A stretch of 64,000 nt of DNA from JBBSJZ01 sp041739875 (GCA_041739875.1 JBGSNA010000046.1:1-64000), one strand, 5' to 3'. Counted from the first letter of the stretch, positions 46,987-56,979 are shown. The notes: a model not told the origin generated them from the sequence alone. Program-made: numbers and translations.

Positions 46987-49152
46987 CTACAAGCTCAAGG
47001 ACTCGCCCAGAAAGCGGGCGGCGCGGTTGAAGATCGACATTGAAGCGACTTGAATTCTTGCTCGAGCGACAAGGCGAACGGGTAGCCCATCACCACTTGA
47101 CCCGAGCTCGACACGAACCAAATAGCGAGGCGAGGGCTTCGAGACATTCACGGTTGCTGTGTTCTTTGCTTCGAAGCTAGCGATCGGTTCGCCAACACGC
47201 TCAACCGGCGAGTCTGCGACCGCAGATACCTTGCCCGTGATTGATCCGCCCGGCCAACTGTCAACCAGCAATGTGACGTCTTGCCCACGCTTTACGAGCG
47301 CAACGTCCTGCTCTCGCACTAAAACCATTGCCTCTCTTTTGCTTGGATCACCAACAATGCAAATCTCTGTACCGCTTTCCAACCAAGCTCCTTGATTGGC
47401 CCAGTCAAGCGGAGTGCCGGACCACGAACGCACGAGTCGCAAGTCCATCGGCGCTGCCGTAATGGTAGGTGGCGAAAAAATAACGCCATCGATCGGAGCG
47501 AGAATCGTCAAGTCAGCTGCCTCGGATTCTCGCAGTAGTCTTCGCCCCCGTGCTTCTTCGAGCTTCTTCTCCAACATGGGCAATTTGTTTGACAGACTTG
47601 CATCGGCTGTACGTTGGCGCCGAACCGATTCAAGCTGGCTCTCGAGCCGCTCGCATTCCTTGCGACTTTCCAAAAGCTCTCGCGCGATGGAAAAGCTTTT
47701 GAGCTTGGCAACGACATCGCCGCGACGTATCGACGTTCCGCTTTCGACGGCGTGTTCAATGTGTGAAGCGATTGGCGTCACGACGGTCACCGCTTCGCTC
47801 GCTTCGATCGACATTGGCGCGGTAACGTGGTGAGACAACGGAATGTTCGCAATCGCCAATAGAACTAAGCAAGTACCCAGCACCGCCAACCGTGGACGTT
47901 GTGGTGCTAAGCTTGCTCGACGAGTACTGCGGCTCGGTGGCGAAAGAACTTTGCGAACACTTCGGTAAACAACCATAGCCACAATCGCGAGCAACATCAT
48001 GCCCACAAATCCACCAACCTCAATTCTCTCGGCCGCGAGATAAACCATCCAGAGTACTGTGGCGTAAAGCGACCATCGATAAACCGTGCTTGCGATCCAG
48101 TATCCAAAAAGCAAAACGGGTCGAAACGCTCTTGTGTTCTCATGGGATCGCGTGACTGTAGGCTGTCCCCATAAAAAACGACGCGCCATTGTTGAAGCCG
48201 TATGTCCAGACTCCGCAGCTAAGTTGGGGATCCCAAGCAAATCTGAAGCAATGTAGTAGCCGTCGTATCGGAGCAAGGGATTGCCGTTGAGCAACACCGT
48301 AGAAACGGAACAGACCGCGATCACCATGACACATAGATCACGAAGTGGCCCATCGATCGTAACAAGCCAAACCAACACAGCTGCGGAAGCAATGGCCACT
48401 TCCGCCATCATCCCAGCGCCAGAAACAACGATCCGCTTCCAGCGTTCTCGAATCGTCCATACATCCGACACGTCACAGTACAGACATGGTACTCCGACGA
48501 GCAGCATCAACCCCATCTCACGACACTCACCACCGAAATGTCGACAGGCAATCGCATGAGCTAGTTCATGCACAACCTTGGTCCCCGCAATCACAAAAAG
48601 AATAACGCTCACATTCCCGAATCCGAGCCGTGAAGCTGCGATGGTCACGTGCTCGGCGAGCTCAGCAAAGTGAATGAGGGATAACAGGGCTGCAACGACA
48701 ACCAAGATCGCAACTGTCCCGACGGCAAAATGCGAAAACAGCGGACGGCATACGGGGGCCAACACCGCCAACAAGCGATCCGGGTTCAACCCAGGCAAAC
48801 GAATGGCGAGCGGATGTCGCCACCAACTAGCGGCGCTTGGATTGGAATTCAATTTTCGTCTGCCGAACTCGCCAGCAACCAGCAATCCTTTATCGCGAAC
48901 ACCGGCAAAGAAACGAAGAACCGCCTCGCTCGAAATATACTCTGGCGCAAAGCGTCTCGAGCATTCACGCGAAATCTCAGCCAACGTTCGTTTTCCGTTG
49001 GCAAGCAAGAGCATTGTGTGCTCTTGTTGATTGAAATACAGAAACTCTCGCGATAAAGGGTCTTTCACTACCCACATTCGATCGTTGCCGAGACAGACCT
49101 CTCGCTGAACTAAATCAGGACGCAGCCAAAGCTTCCGGTGCGAAATACTCAC
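46987..49152 (-). CDS. PqqD-like / M50 metalloprotease / HlyD fusion
   Basis: This 721-residue protein starts at a GTG that overlaps the upstream stop by four bases (GTGA). Residues 10-95 look like a PqqD-type winged-helix domain (FNQQEHTMLLLANGKRTL). Then come several transmembrane helices with the site-2-protease motif H195-E-L-A-H199 and the third-ligand block NGNPLLRYDGYY (D297). After about residue 430 the chain changes to a HlyD-like periplasmic adaptor with a coiled-coil hairpin (LESRKECERLESQLESVRRQR) and lipoyl-like halves (LTILAPIDGVIF). The fusion suggests a membrane protease coupled to envelope-spanning export. Confidence 0.88.
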   Translation of the reverse strand: MSISHRKLWLRPDLVQREVCLGNDRMWVVKDPLSREFLYFNQQEHTMLLLANGKRTLAEISRECSRRFAPEYISSEAVLRFFAGVRDKGLLVAGEFGRRKLNSNPSAASWWRHPLAIRLPGLNPDRLLAVLAPVCRPLFSHFAVGTVAILVVVAALLSLIHFAELAEHVTIAASRLGFGNVSVILFVIAGTKVVHELAHAIACRHFGGECREMGLMLLVGVPCLYCDVSDVWTIRERWKRIVVSGAGMMAEVAIASAAVLVWLVTIDGPLRDLCVMVIAVCSVSTVLLNGNPLLRYDGYYIASDLLGIPNLAAESGHTASTMARRFLWGQPTVTRSHENTRAFRPVLLFGYWIASTVYRWSLYATVLWMVYLAAERIEVGGFVGMMLLAIVAMVVYRSVRKVLSPPSRSTRRASLAPQRPRLAVLGTCLVLLAIANIPLSHHVTAPMSIEASEAVTVVTPIASHIEHAVESGTSIRRGDVVAKLKSFSIARELLESRKECERLESQLESVRRQRTADASLSNKLPMLEKKLEEARGRRLLRESEAADLTILAPIDGVIFSPPTITAAPMDLRLVRSWSGTPLDWANQGAWLESGTEICIVGDPSKREAMVLVREQDVALVKRGQDVTLLVDSWPGGSITGKVSAVADSPVERVGEPIASFEAKNTATVNVSKPSPRYLVRVELGSSGDGLPVRLVARARIQVASMSIFNRAARFLGESLSL

Positions 49153-50291
49153 GGCTTTGGTTCCCTAGCCACCTTCGACTTCAAACCCAATCGCATTCCA
49201 GGAAGCACATCGACGTTTGGATTTTCGAACTCAACCCAGAACGCGACCTCTCCGTTGACTACATCGACCTCGGGATTGATGAAGACGATCTTCCCGTCTC
49301 GCTCAATCGACGAATGGTCCTCGCTACCCGTGACGATCGAAAGTGTTACATCGCGATTGTTGCGAAGACGTTGCAACTTGCTTAGCGGCACAAAACCTTC
49401 CGCGCGAAGTCGGTTGACACGAATCACTCGAGCGATGGGTTCACCAGCCGTGACCCAATCGCCGGCTTTGCGATACAGCTCAACCACAACACCATCCAGC
49501 GGTGATGCGACGCGAAGCTTCGATACGGTGAGCTCCGCTAATGTCGCTTGCTGCTGGTGCAGCAGCACTTGTAACTCAGATAGTTTCTTGTCGGCCTGAG
49601 TCTGTGCGAGTTCGATTTGTGACCGATCGACGGCTAGCTCCAACCCATGAGCCGCTTCCGTTTCTGCCGTCGCGTTGAGAGCATCAAGTTCACGTTCGAA
49701 CCCAGCTTGTCTGGTCTCGAGTCGCGATTTCTCATGTGACAAACGTAAGCCATCAATTTCCGACTTTGAAACACTGTCAACAAACTGGAGCCTTGCTTGT
49801 ATGGCCCGATCCAATTCGTTCTTCGCAACCGCTTCGGCTTTGGACGATGCTTCCACCCGAACGCCATTCTCTCCTTTGCGCTTCGCAATCTCCAGCAAAA
49901 TGGATTGCTGTTTCGCACGTTGCTGTTCCTCCGCCAACTTCTTTTCTGCCAAGTTAACAGTGCGATCATGCTCTGCACGCCATTGCGTTATCTCTAATTG
50001 AGTGGTCATCAGTGATTGCTCGATGATGGCCTTTCGATCATCGAGCTTCGCGATCGTTTGACCGTTGGTCACAGCGTGGCCTTCCTGGACGAGCAATTCC
50101 GCGACGATTCCGGTCTCAGCAGACGGGACTTCGACGCTGTCAATGAGCGTCACAATGAGCTCATCGACAACTAGTGGTTCATCCGCACTCGTGGCGTTGA
50201 TGCTCAATAGCCATGTCAATGCAAAGGTCAAAAGTTTGCAGGGAAAGAACCCTAATACACTGTGATCGTTTCGTTGTGTTGTTTGTTCCAT
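49149..50291 (-). CDS. HlyD/RND-type periplasmic adaptor
   Basis: This is 380 residues from the ATG at 50291; the ATG at 50321 would overlap the preceding stop. A signal/anchor segment (LLTFALTWLLSINATSADEP) precedes the first lipoyl half (VLVQEGHAVTNGQ-like). A long coiled-coil hairpin (about residues 85-245, rich in Glu, Lys and Gln) follows, then the second half LRVASPLDGVVVELYRKAGDW and a beta-barrel domain. Such adaptors bridge an inner-membrane transporter and a TolC channel. It overlaps the M50 fusion and lies 5 bp behind the GAF-HlyD gene. Confidence 0.9.
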   Translation of the reverse strand: MEQTTQRNDHSVLGFFPCKLLTFALTWLLSINATSADEPLVVDELIVTLIDSVEVPSAETGIVAELLVQEGHAVTNGQTIAKLDDRKAIIEQSLMTTQLEITQWRAEHDRTVNLAEKKLAEEQQRAKQQSILLEIAKRKGENGVRVEASSKAEAVAKNELDRAIQARLQFVDSVSKSEIDGLRLSHEKSRLETRQAGFERELDALNATAETEAAHGLELAVDRSQIELAQTQADKKLSELQVLLHQQQATLAELTVSKLRVASPLDGVVVELYRKAGDWVTAGEPIARVIRVNRLRAEGFVPLSKLQRLRNNRDVTLSIVTGSEDHSSIERDGKIVFINPEVDVVNGEVAFWVEFENPNVDVLPGMRLGLKSKVAREPKP

Positions 50292-50296
50292 GTTTC

Positions 50297-51781
50297 TTAC
50301 CAACTCAAGCCTCTCCACCATTGGACCACGCCACGAAAGCAGACGAAACCAAGCGAGTGTTCGCCGCAGTTCACCTGGGCAACGACGGTAGCTCCACTTC
50401 GAATCGCTTGAGGTTCGCTCTCGGGTAGCACGCTCTTGGGTAGCACGAGCGATGCACGGACGACGGATTCGCCCTTCGCATTCAAATGCGCCACATTGTC
50501 AATTTGCTCTAATATGCCTGAGTAAGTCGTTGTGGCGTCGGATCGAAGTCTCACGCGACACACGCATGGTTTCCTTTGTTGTGCTGCTAGGATGTAACCC
50601 ATTTGTTTGTCCGGAATATCGAGCTCAACGGTCCAACCAGCGTTGGGAGTGACAACGTCCATCAGGAATTGCCCTCTCGAGACTGGCCGTGACTCGAACG
50701 CTTGTTGCAATTCCCAGCCATCAACGCGACCATCGATTGGGCTCTTCACCAACAACGCGTCACGTTCGGTAAGTATGAGCTCAGCTTGTTGTTGAAGACC
50801 CGCGATCTCGGTGCGAAGCGATTGTTCCTCAATCGACAAGCTCGAATCACGATCCCGACCGCGGAGCGACAGGAGTGCATCGAGACGCGCTTGTGCCGTC
50901 GCCATACTCGATTGAGTGGCTTGCTCAAGAAGATCCAATTCCGGACTGCGAATCGTCACCAGAGGTTGACCTGCGACGACGTGATCGCCGCCGCTCACGC
51001 GAACACTTGAAACGACGCCGTCGTGTGGCGCGAAAACATGACGTTTCTGAGTCGCCGTCATGACGCCCTCGACGGGGATCTCGAGATCCATCGGGACAAA
51101 TATTCCAGCCATGACGACTAGTGCTACGATCAACCCGCCCGACGTCATCTTGAAAGATGTTGCCGCGCTTGTCCAGCGACTGACGATCGCATCCCAACCT
51201 CCATTATCGCGATCGAGCGCATTAGACGTTGCGTGCGAAAGCGGCTCACGAAAAGACTCAAGCAGAGTGTGAATGGGTGTTTTCGGAGTCTCGCAAACGC
51301 GGAAGCGTTCCAGGACGATGAACCCGATCGGATCATGCGAATCGGGATGTTCAACCCGCTCAATGTGCAACACGCGGGTGCCGGAATCGACGAGGTAATC
51401 TTCGAGTTCGGATGCCGAAAACTCTGGTGTGGAACCAGAACCCAGTTCATAAGTCAGTGCTGAGCCGCTTGCTAGCACTCGTGTACTCAATCGCTCCAGC
51501 AATCGGGCTTGACGCGTTCTACGATCCACCTTTGGCTGAGTGGACGTGGCAACCAGAATACAGCTCGACGATTGCACTCTCAGCAGACTGACGCGATCGA
51601 CCGCAATCTCGCTAGCAATCGTTGAGGTGATGGCGGCGAACGAATCGGAAACGGTAACGCCTCGATGCAACCGCGCCAGCACTGAGTCCCGACGCTGAGT
51701 CTCGTGCGAAAGGATACCCACCTCTCCGCCAGCCCTCATGTTGCTGGCAATTCGTTCGGCTGGAGTTTTAAAGGCAGTCAT
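50297..51781 (-). CDS. GAF-domain HlyD membrane-fusion protein
   Basis: This is 494 residues from the ATG at 51781. Residues about 40-185 look like a GAF sensor (VSDSFAAITSTIASEIAVDRVSL, then GFIVLERFR). One transmembrane helix follows (about 212-232, LIVALVVMAGIFVPMDLEIP). The remainder is a HlyD adaptor with VFAPHDGVVSSVRVSGGDHV and a coiled-coil hairpin. The last part carries an in-frame duplicated VLPKS/VLPES. A cytoplasmic GAF on an export adaptor suggests that assembly or transport responds to a small ligand. It is the first gene of the three-gene operon, divergent from the TolC-like gene. Confidence 0.85.
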   Translation of the reverse strand: MTAFKTPAERIASNMRAGGEVGILSHETQRRDSVLARLHRGVTVSDSFAAITSTIASEIAVDRVSLLRVQSSSCILVATSTQPKVDRRTRQARLLERLSTRVLASGSALTYELGSGSTPEFSASELEDYLVDSGTRVLHIERVEHPDSHDPIGFIVLERFRVCETPKTPIHTLLESFREPLSHATSNALDRDNGGWDAIVSRWTSAATSFKMTSGGLIVALVVMAGIFVPMDLEIPVEGVMTATQKRHVFAPHDGVVSSVRVSGGDHVVAGQPLVTIRSPELDLLEQATQSSMATAQARLDALLSLRGRDRDSSLSIEEQSLRTEIAGLQQQAELILTERDALLVKSPIDGRVDGWELQQAFESRPVSRGQFLMDVVTPNAGWTVELDIPDKQMGYILAAQQRKPCVCRVRLRSDATTTYSGILEQIDNVAHLNAKGESVVRASLVLPKSVLPESEPQAIRSGATVVAQVNCGEHSLGFVCFRGVVQWWRGLSW

Positions 51782-52024
51782 CAACGGAAAACAGACAAGA
51801 GACTCGATACAAACAAAATCGTTCGACGCGTCCCTATTCTAGCCAAAACAACGAGTTTCTCTTCGCATTTCCAGTATGTTTCACGGCGGTGGGTGGCGGG
51901 TGGCAGGTTTTCTGACGGATTGAGTGGACGCGAAGGGTACGAATGTACGAATTATTCCTACATTGCGCATCGTGCCGATTGTAGGACACTGCGCCAAAAC
52001 GTTTCTCCTGAATGTGACTTCGCG

Positions 52025-53956
52025 GTGCAAACCCAACGTGTTGCCGTTGAACGCTTCTCCACTCGCCATCACTTGGCGCGTCGAGTCACATGCGCACTTC
52101 TTGCCGCCGTGAGCACATTCACCACGACGCCTGGTTGTCGCTCGTACCGGAATGTTCCTGAGACCATTTTCAACGACACGGCATGCATCGACGCAATCAT
52201 GCGAGACGTCGATGCCGGCGCACCAAGTCACGAAGCGGTTGAATTAACGACAGCACCGTTAACGCTTCGTAGCCCCGATGACTTCAACAATGCTTCCTTC
52301 CGTGATCTGGGTTTGAATGAAGCCATCGAGATAGCGCTTACCAACTCCGACGTGCTGAGAGACCTGGGAGCGACGGTGCTTCGATCACCCCAGCTTGTAC
52401 CGACCAACGAGTTCAAAGGACTTGTCGAGACAGATCCTCAGGCGAGCGTCGAAGCGGCATTATCCGCGTACGATGCCCAATTTTATGCCTTTGGAAAGTG
52501 GCAAAATAACGACCGTCGGTTCAATAACCGATTCTTCGGTGGTGGTGCCAACGCCTTCCAGCAAGACACGCACGATTACGTCGCTCAACTTTCCAAACGC
52601 ACTGCGACCGGAGCTCAATTCGCAGTGAGAAGTGTGACGGACTATGACGCAAACAACGCGACCGGCAACTTAGTGCCGAGCGCTTGGCAAACACAGCTCC
52701 ATGCCGAAATGCGCCAACCCCTTTTGCAAGGTGGTGGATTGACGTTCAACCGAATCGCTGGGCCGAGCTCGCAACCAGGGCTCTATAACGGAGTTCTCAT
52801 TGCAAAAGTCGACAACGACATTTCGACCGCGAAATTTCGCCAGCAAACACGTGATTTCGTCAGCAACGTTATCAACGCCTACTGGGATTTGTACTTCGCA
52901 TATCGCGATCTCGATGCGAAACGTGATGCACTCGAGCGAAGTCGCGAAACTTGGCAAAAGTACCAGGCCCAGAAAACAAGCAATCGCAAGGCAGGAGCTG
53001 CCGAAGCGCTCGCTCGCGAACAGTACTACCGGTTTGAATCCGAGCTGCAGGATGCCATTGCTGGAAAACTTGTTCAACGAACGCAAGTCAACAACTCCAC
53101 TTCGGGCGGAACGTTTGCTGGGCTCAATGGTGTCCAGGCCGCTGAGCGCCGTCTGAGATTGTTGATCGGCATGCCCATCAGCGACGGTGTGCTGCTTCGA
53201 CCTGCGGATGAGCCGAATCAAGCCCCGATGATCTACGACTGGGACTCGATCTCCGCGGAGGCGATCCAGCTTCGAAGCGAACTGCAACAACAGCGTTACG
53301 TTCTCAAACGCCGCGAGATGGAGTTGCTCGCTGCCAAAAACTTCCTCATGCCGTCGTTGGACATGGTCACGATCTATCGCATGCGTGGACTTGGCAAAGG
53401 TCTCGCCGGAGATGACAGTGCATTTGAGGAACTGGGGACGCTCGATTACCAAGAGTACGAAGCGAGTCTCGAGCTTCGGCTTCCTGTTGGGTTTCGACAA
53501 GGGCATGCTGCGGTACGTCACGCACGACTGCAAATTTCCCGCGAACGCGCCGTGCTGAAAGAACAGGAACGCCAAATCTTGCATGACCTCACTGCTGTGG
53601 TCGCTGAGTGCGATCGCGCGTTCGCGCAAATGCAATCGAACATGAATCGCTATCTTGCAGCGAGTGATGCGTTGGAGGTTCTTGATGCGAACCAGCAGGC
53701 AGGATTGGTCGTCAACTTTGAGCAACTGCTTGACGCTCAACGCCGAGTCAGCGAGTCACAGAGTCGATACTTTGCTTCGCTGGTCGAATACAATATCGCG
53801 ACGAAAAATGTCCAGTTCGAGAAAGGGACGCTGCTGCATGTAGCGAATTTGATGATCGCCGATGAGAAATCAGGGATCGTTCAACACTCGCCTCGGGGCG
53901 ATGGAATGTTCGAGGGGCATCCGTCAAGCACAATGGATCCAGTCATGTTAGACTAG
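52025..53956 (+). CDS. TolC-like outer-membrane efflux protein
   Basis: This is about 643 residues if the GTG at 52025 is used; there is no good ATG upstream of a signal-like segment (RRVTCALLAAVSTFTTTPGC), which may be a lipoprotein signal. The mature part shows two outer-membrane-efflux repeats: LGLNEAIEIALTNSDVLRDL, and a second with long helices (YWDLYFAYRDLDAKRDALE, QERQILHDLTAVVAECDRA). YEASLELRLPVGFRQGHAAV is a TolC barrel strand. It is divergent from the adaptor operon, so it should be the exit channel. The true start is uncertain. Confidence 0.8.
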   Translation: MQTQRVAVERFSTRHHLARRVTCALLAAVSTFTTTPGCRSYRNVPETIFNDTACIDAIMRDVDAGAPSHEAVELTTAPLTLRSPDDFNNASFRDLGLNEAIEIALTNSDVLRDLGATVLRSPQLVPTNEFKGLVETDPQASVEAALSAYDAQFYAFGKWQNNDRRFNNRFFGGGANAFQQDTHDYVAQLSKRTATGAQFAVRSVTDYDANNATGNLVPSAWQTQLHAEMRQPLLQGGGLTFNRIAGPSSQPGLYNGVLIAKVDNDISTAKFRQQTRDFVSNVINAYWDLYFAYRDLDAKRDALERSRETWQKYQAQKTSNRKAGAAEALAREQYYRFESELQDAIAGKLVQRTQVNNSTSGGTFAGLNGVQAAERRLRLLIGMPISDGVLLRPADEPNQAPMIYDWDSISAEAIQLRSELQQQRYVLKRREMELLAAKNFLMPSLDMVTIYRMRGLGKGLAGDDSAFEELGTLDYQEYEASLELRLPVGFRQGHAAVRHARLQISRERAVLKEQERQILHDLTAVVAECDRAFAQMQSNMNRYLAASDALEVLDANQQAGLVVNFEQLLDAQRRVSESQSRYFASLVEYNIATKNVQFEKGTLLHVANLMIADEKSGIVQHSPRGDGMFEGHPSSTMDPVMLD

Positions 53957-53985
53957 AGCGGATCCTTGTATCTTGGACAGGCAAT

Positions 53986-54013
53986 CTCCATTAAGCCGCC
54001 TCCATTAAGCCGC
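53986..54013. repeat. Perfect 14-bp tandem duplication
   Basis: CTCCATTAAGCCGC occurs twice head to tail, ending five bases before the GTG start of the pseudouridine synthase. It occupies the place where a ribosome-binding site would be. Confidence 0.92.
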
Positions 54014-54018
54014 TCGCT

Positions 54019-54792
54019 GTGACGCGTTTAGAAATCCTTTTCGAAGATAACCATTTGCTTGTCGTCAATAAGCCCACGGGCATTGCCACGATGGGCACGG
54101 TCGATTCGGCGACACTGCACTCGCTTGCGTGCGATTACTTGCGCCGCAAATACAACAAGCCGGGCAACATTTATGTCGGCGTCGTGAGCCGACTGGATAC
54201 CGTGACAAGCGGCGTGATCGTTCTTGCGCGAACAAGCAAAGCAGCTTCTCGCTTGGTGCCCCAATTCGCCAAGAGCTCAAATGATGCAGCCACGAAAGTG
54301 TATCTTGCCGTCGTCGAGGGCCAGTTAACCGACGACGCGGGTACGCTGTCTCATCATGTGTATAAAGACGATTCCGCCCACCGAATGCGTGTGGCAACGT
54401 CCGCCGAGCAAAAGGATGCGAAGTTGGCTGAGCTGTGCTACGTGACGCTTGATCGGTGTTCAACCTCGACACTCGTGGCCGTGCGTTTGATGACGGGACG
54501 CAAGCACCAAATTCGTTTGCAATTTTCACAAATTGGTTATCCGCTTCTGGGTGATCGCAAATATGGTGCGAAAGGCGAGTTTGGACCAGCCGTTTCGGGG
54601 ATCCCGGGGGTTGCTCTGCACAGTTGGCGGCTGCAAATTACTCATCCCACGCTTCAGCACGCGATGGCTTTTGGTGTACAGCCGCCAAGAGTATGGAAGG
54701 CTGCCGCGTCGGAGTTGGCCGTGCCTGTGGACGTGTCAACTGAGTTGTGCGATCGGCTAAACATTCCGCATTTTGTTTCTCTTTGTGGCTGA
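54019..54792 (+). CDS. RluA-family rRNA/tRNA pseudouridine synthase
   Basis: This 257-residue protein starts at GTG. LEILFEDNHLLVVNKPTGI opens the RluA fold; the catalytic aspartate is D60 in VSRLDTVTSGVIVLA, with Ser where His is common. ATKVYLAVVEG, VRLMTGRKHQIRLQFSQIG and YPLLGDRKYG are further family blocks. It isomerises a uridine in rRNA or tRNA. It has no S4 domain. The target position cannot be told. Confidence 0.93.
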   Translation: MTRLEILFEDNHLLVVNKPTGIATMGTVDSATLHSLACDYLRRKYNKPGNIYVGVVSRLDTVTSGVIVLARTSKAASRLVPQFAKSSNDAATKVYLAVVEGQLTDDAGTLSHHVYKDDSAHRMRVATSAEQKDAKLAELCYVTLDRCSTSTLVAVRLMTGRKHQIRLQFSQIGYPLLGDRKYGAKGEFGPAVSGIPGVALHSWRLQITHPTLQHAMAFGVQPPRVWKAAASELAVPVDVSTELCDRLNIPHFVSLCG

Positions 54793-54876
54793 CCCCCGTT
54801 GGCAAAACGTTCCCATCAACCGAGCCGAAAAGCAGCGACTGGCAAGACGAATCCAGCTCGCGCGAGAAAGGGCTTT

Positions 54877-55347
54877 GTGCCACAGAAAATCATTTCTGGT
54901 GGACAAACCGGTGTTGATCGAGCTGGACTTGATGTTGCCATTGCGATGGGTATTGAGCATGGAGGTTGGTGCCCGAAAGATCGCATGTCCGAGGATGGCA
55001 CCATCCCAAGCCGCTATGAATTGATTGAGATCCGCGAACGCGACTATCGGGTTCGGACAGAAAAGAACGTTGTTGAAAGCGATGCCACGTTGATCTTGAT
55101 CGAGAGCCAATTGCGTTCCGGCACGGCGCTCACTCGTCGGTTTTGCGTCGAACACGGTGTTAACTTCTTGGTAGTGAACATAAAGCAAGAGACTCCGGAT
55201 CGAATTGCTGAGTGGCTTTCCGATACACAGCCAATCACTCTGAATGTTGCGGGGCCACGCGAAAGCAGCCATCCAGGAATTCACGATCGTGCGATGGATT
55301 TCTTGCTAACGGCGTTGACTGGACCGCACGGCGAGAATCGAGACTGA
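54877..55347 (+). CDS. SLOG-superfamily putative molybdenum carrier protein
   Basis: This is 156 residues from the GTG at 54877, with AAAGGG upstream; the earlier TTG at 54799 adds only a basic tail. IISGGQTGVDRAGLDVAIAMG is the nucleotide-binding loop typical of the putative molybdenum carrier / YpsA-related group. GGWCPKDRMSEDGTIP, TEKNVVESDATLILIE and FLVVNIKQETP continue the Rossmann-like fold. It starts about 85 bp after the pseudouridine synthase on the same strand. The biological ligand is uncertain; the name comes from family annotation. Confidence 0.85.
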   Translation: MPQKIISGGQTGVDRAGLDVAIAMGIEHGGWCPKDRMSEDGTIPSRYELIEIRERDYRVRTEKNVVESDATLILIESQLRSGTALTRRFCVEHGVNFLVVNIKQETPDRIAEWLSDTQPITLNVAGPRESSHPGIHDRAMDFLLTALTGPHGENRD

Positions 55348-55659
55348 CTCAATAACATTGACTCGATAACATTGAGCGATTTCAGTTCAAAGCGACAGAC
55401 GTTCTTTCCGCTACGATCGAACCCTTCATTGACTTTCGCTTCGGCTTTCCTAAACGCTAAGGCAAGCCCTACCGTCACAAGGTCCGATAGCTTCCTTTGT
55501 CCCAAACCGCTCGGGACGTGTGCCCAGTCGGCATCGGAGCGGTCTTGCCAAACAACACCCAGTACCCGCCCACCTCCTTCATTCCGCGCCGCGTGACTGC
55601 GATTTGATTGATCGCTACGAACGACGTGGCTCGCTGGTTTCTAATATAGGATCATACCC
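55348..55659. promoter_or_regulatory. Intergenic region ahead of a secreted-protein gene
   Basis: This 312-bp gap carries a near-perfect 14-bp tandem duplication (TGACTCAATAACAT / TGACTCGATAACAT, 55345-55372), whose first copy runs over the end of the preceding gene. TAATAT at 55642-55647 could be a -10 element. AGGA lies about eight bases before the next ATG. I see no gene in it. Confidence 0.4.
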
Positions 55660-56979
55660 ATGAAGTCTCGCTTTTCACGACATCTCCGACGCCTCGCACT
55701 CCTCGGATTGATCGTTGTTGGATCGACGAATACTGTCGCTGTTACTCATGCACAAGAGTTGGACAGCGACAGCGGAGCGATAAACGCTTCGGCTGACTGG
55801 TGTGGTTGGGGAACGCATGACTCGATGCCGATGACTCCTGTAGCGGTAAAGCCGCTCGCGGACTCCTTGAAACGCCCAGCGTCACGGACTGGATCCGGAT
55901 TTGAACAATCACTTGCTGCATTCGCTGCCGCAGCAACCGCGAAAGTTGGGTTCTCGTTTGAGCAGATCATCGAACCGTTTGCGATGGTTAGCAGCGACCA
56001 ATCGGACTCCTTGAACAAGATCAATGAATTCCAGAAATGGTGGGACGTGGCAAAGAGTTCCGCTGGCCCAACGGTCGCGGCGCTTTCCGACGCAAATGAC
56101 GACGAGTGCAACCGCGTCGTCACAACGAACAACGTGTACGCGTCGGAGTATGTTCCGTTTGTCGATTTTGACGGTCGACTTGCAAACACGCACACTGCCA
56201 ACGAAATTCGTACGCCCGATTGGCAAGAGTTTGATGATGACGGTTTCAATGTCATTGGCTCGTCAGATCTACTTCGGCAAAAGTTGGATCTGATCGCACA
56301 AGAAGAGCCCATCGACGCAAATGCAAACGACGAACTCAATCGCGTGTTTGCCAAACCGTTTCCATCGGTGGACTTGCCGAAGGATCCCGTTGTCGGGGCC
56401 TCGCCCATGATCGTAACGCTTGACGAGGCTTACTTGCCTTACGATCTAGCCCAGAGCGACCTCTCTCCATGGTTACCAGCATCATTTGCCGTCAAGCCGT
56501 TTTGCTTGCGGTTTCAACCCAGTGGTCCTGAATCGGATCCAATGTGGACCGAAAAGATTGAACCGACAGCGACAAAGCCAAGTGAGTTGCAACAAGCCTC
56601 CGCAGATTGCCTTCTTGATGAGTGGATCTGGAGCCTGGAGCAGTCACTCGAGTCCGGCTCGTCGCTTCGACAAGCGATGACACCAACACGACTCGGCATC
56701 AACATTGCGTTGTTGGCCAATCACGGGAGTCGAGTCACATCAAAAGCGACTCAATTGATCGCGAGCTTCTGGCCGGAAGTGCCAGCGAAACCAGTCGCAT
56801 CACGCCAGCTTCTAGCAAGGGCCGAAGCGACTGAAGCAGCACCAGCCGATCAAGTGACTCGCGAACAGATCACAAACGCAGTCGCTATAATCCAGCAGTG
56901 GTGGGCCGGTGCACAAGCGTTCCAGCAAGATTGGCTTCGCGTCGCCGAATCGAAGAACAAAGAAAACCAACAGCGATAA
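55660..56979 (+). CDS. Secreted protein, function unknown
   Basis: This 439-residue protein has a signal peptide (RLALLGLIVVGSTNTVAVTHAQ). The body is acidic, with two Trp-Trp helices, FQKWWDVAKSS near residue 127 and AIIQQWWAGAQAFQQDW near the C-terminus. The C-terminal 120 residues are the most helical and Ala-rich. I recognise no domain. It stands alone and is convergent with the CopD-like gene 96 bp away; an inverted pair GCCGA/TCGGC at 57043-57061 could be a terminator. Confidence 0.65.
   Translation: MKSRFSRHLRRLALLGLIVVGSTNTVAVTHAQELDSDSGAINASADWCGWGTHDSMPMTPVAVKPLADSLKRPASRTGSGFEQSLAAFAAAATAKVGFSFEQIIEPFAMVSSDQSDSLNKINEFQKWWDVAKSSAGPTVAALSDANDDECNRVVTTNNVYASEYVPFVDFDGRLANTHTANEIRTPDWQEFDDDGFNVIGSSDLLRQKLDLIAQEEPIDANANDELNRVFAKPFPSVDLPKDPVVGASPMIVTLDEAYLPYDLAQSDLSPWLPASFAVKPFCLRFQPSGPESDPMWTEKIEPTATKPSELQQASADCLLDEWIWSLEQSLESGSSLRQAMTPTRLGINIALLANHGSRVTSKATQLIASFWPEVPAKPVASRQLLARAEATEAAPADQVTREQITNAVAIIQQWWAGAQAFQQDWLRVAESKNKENQQR

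Noticed and set aside
52670..53740. 356-residue reverse open frame opposite the TolC-like gene
   Set aside because: The forward frame has the two TolC repeats; the reverse frame lacks a recognisable domain or ribosome-binding site.
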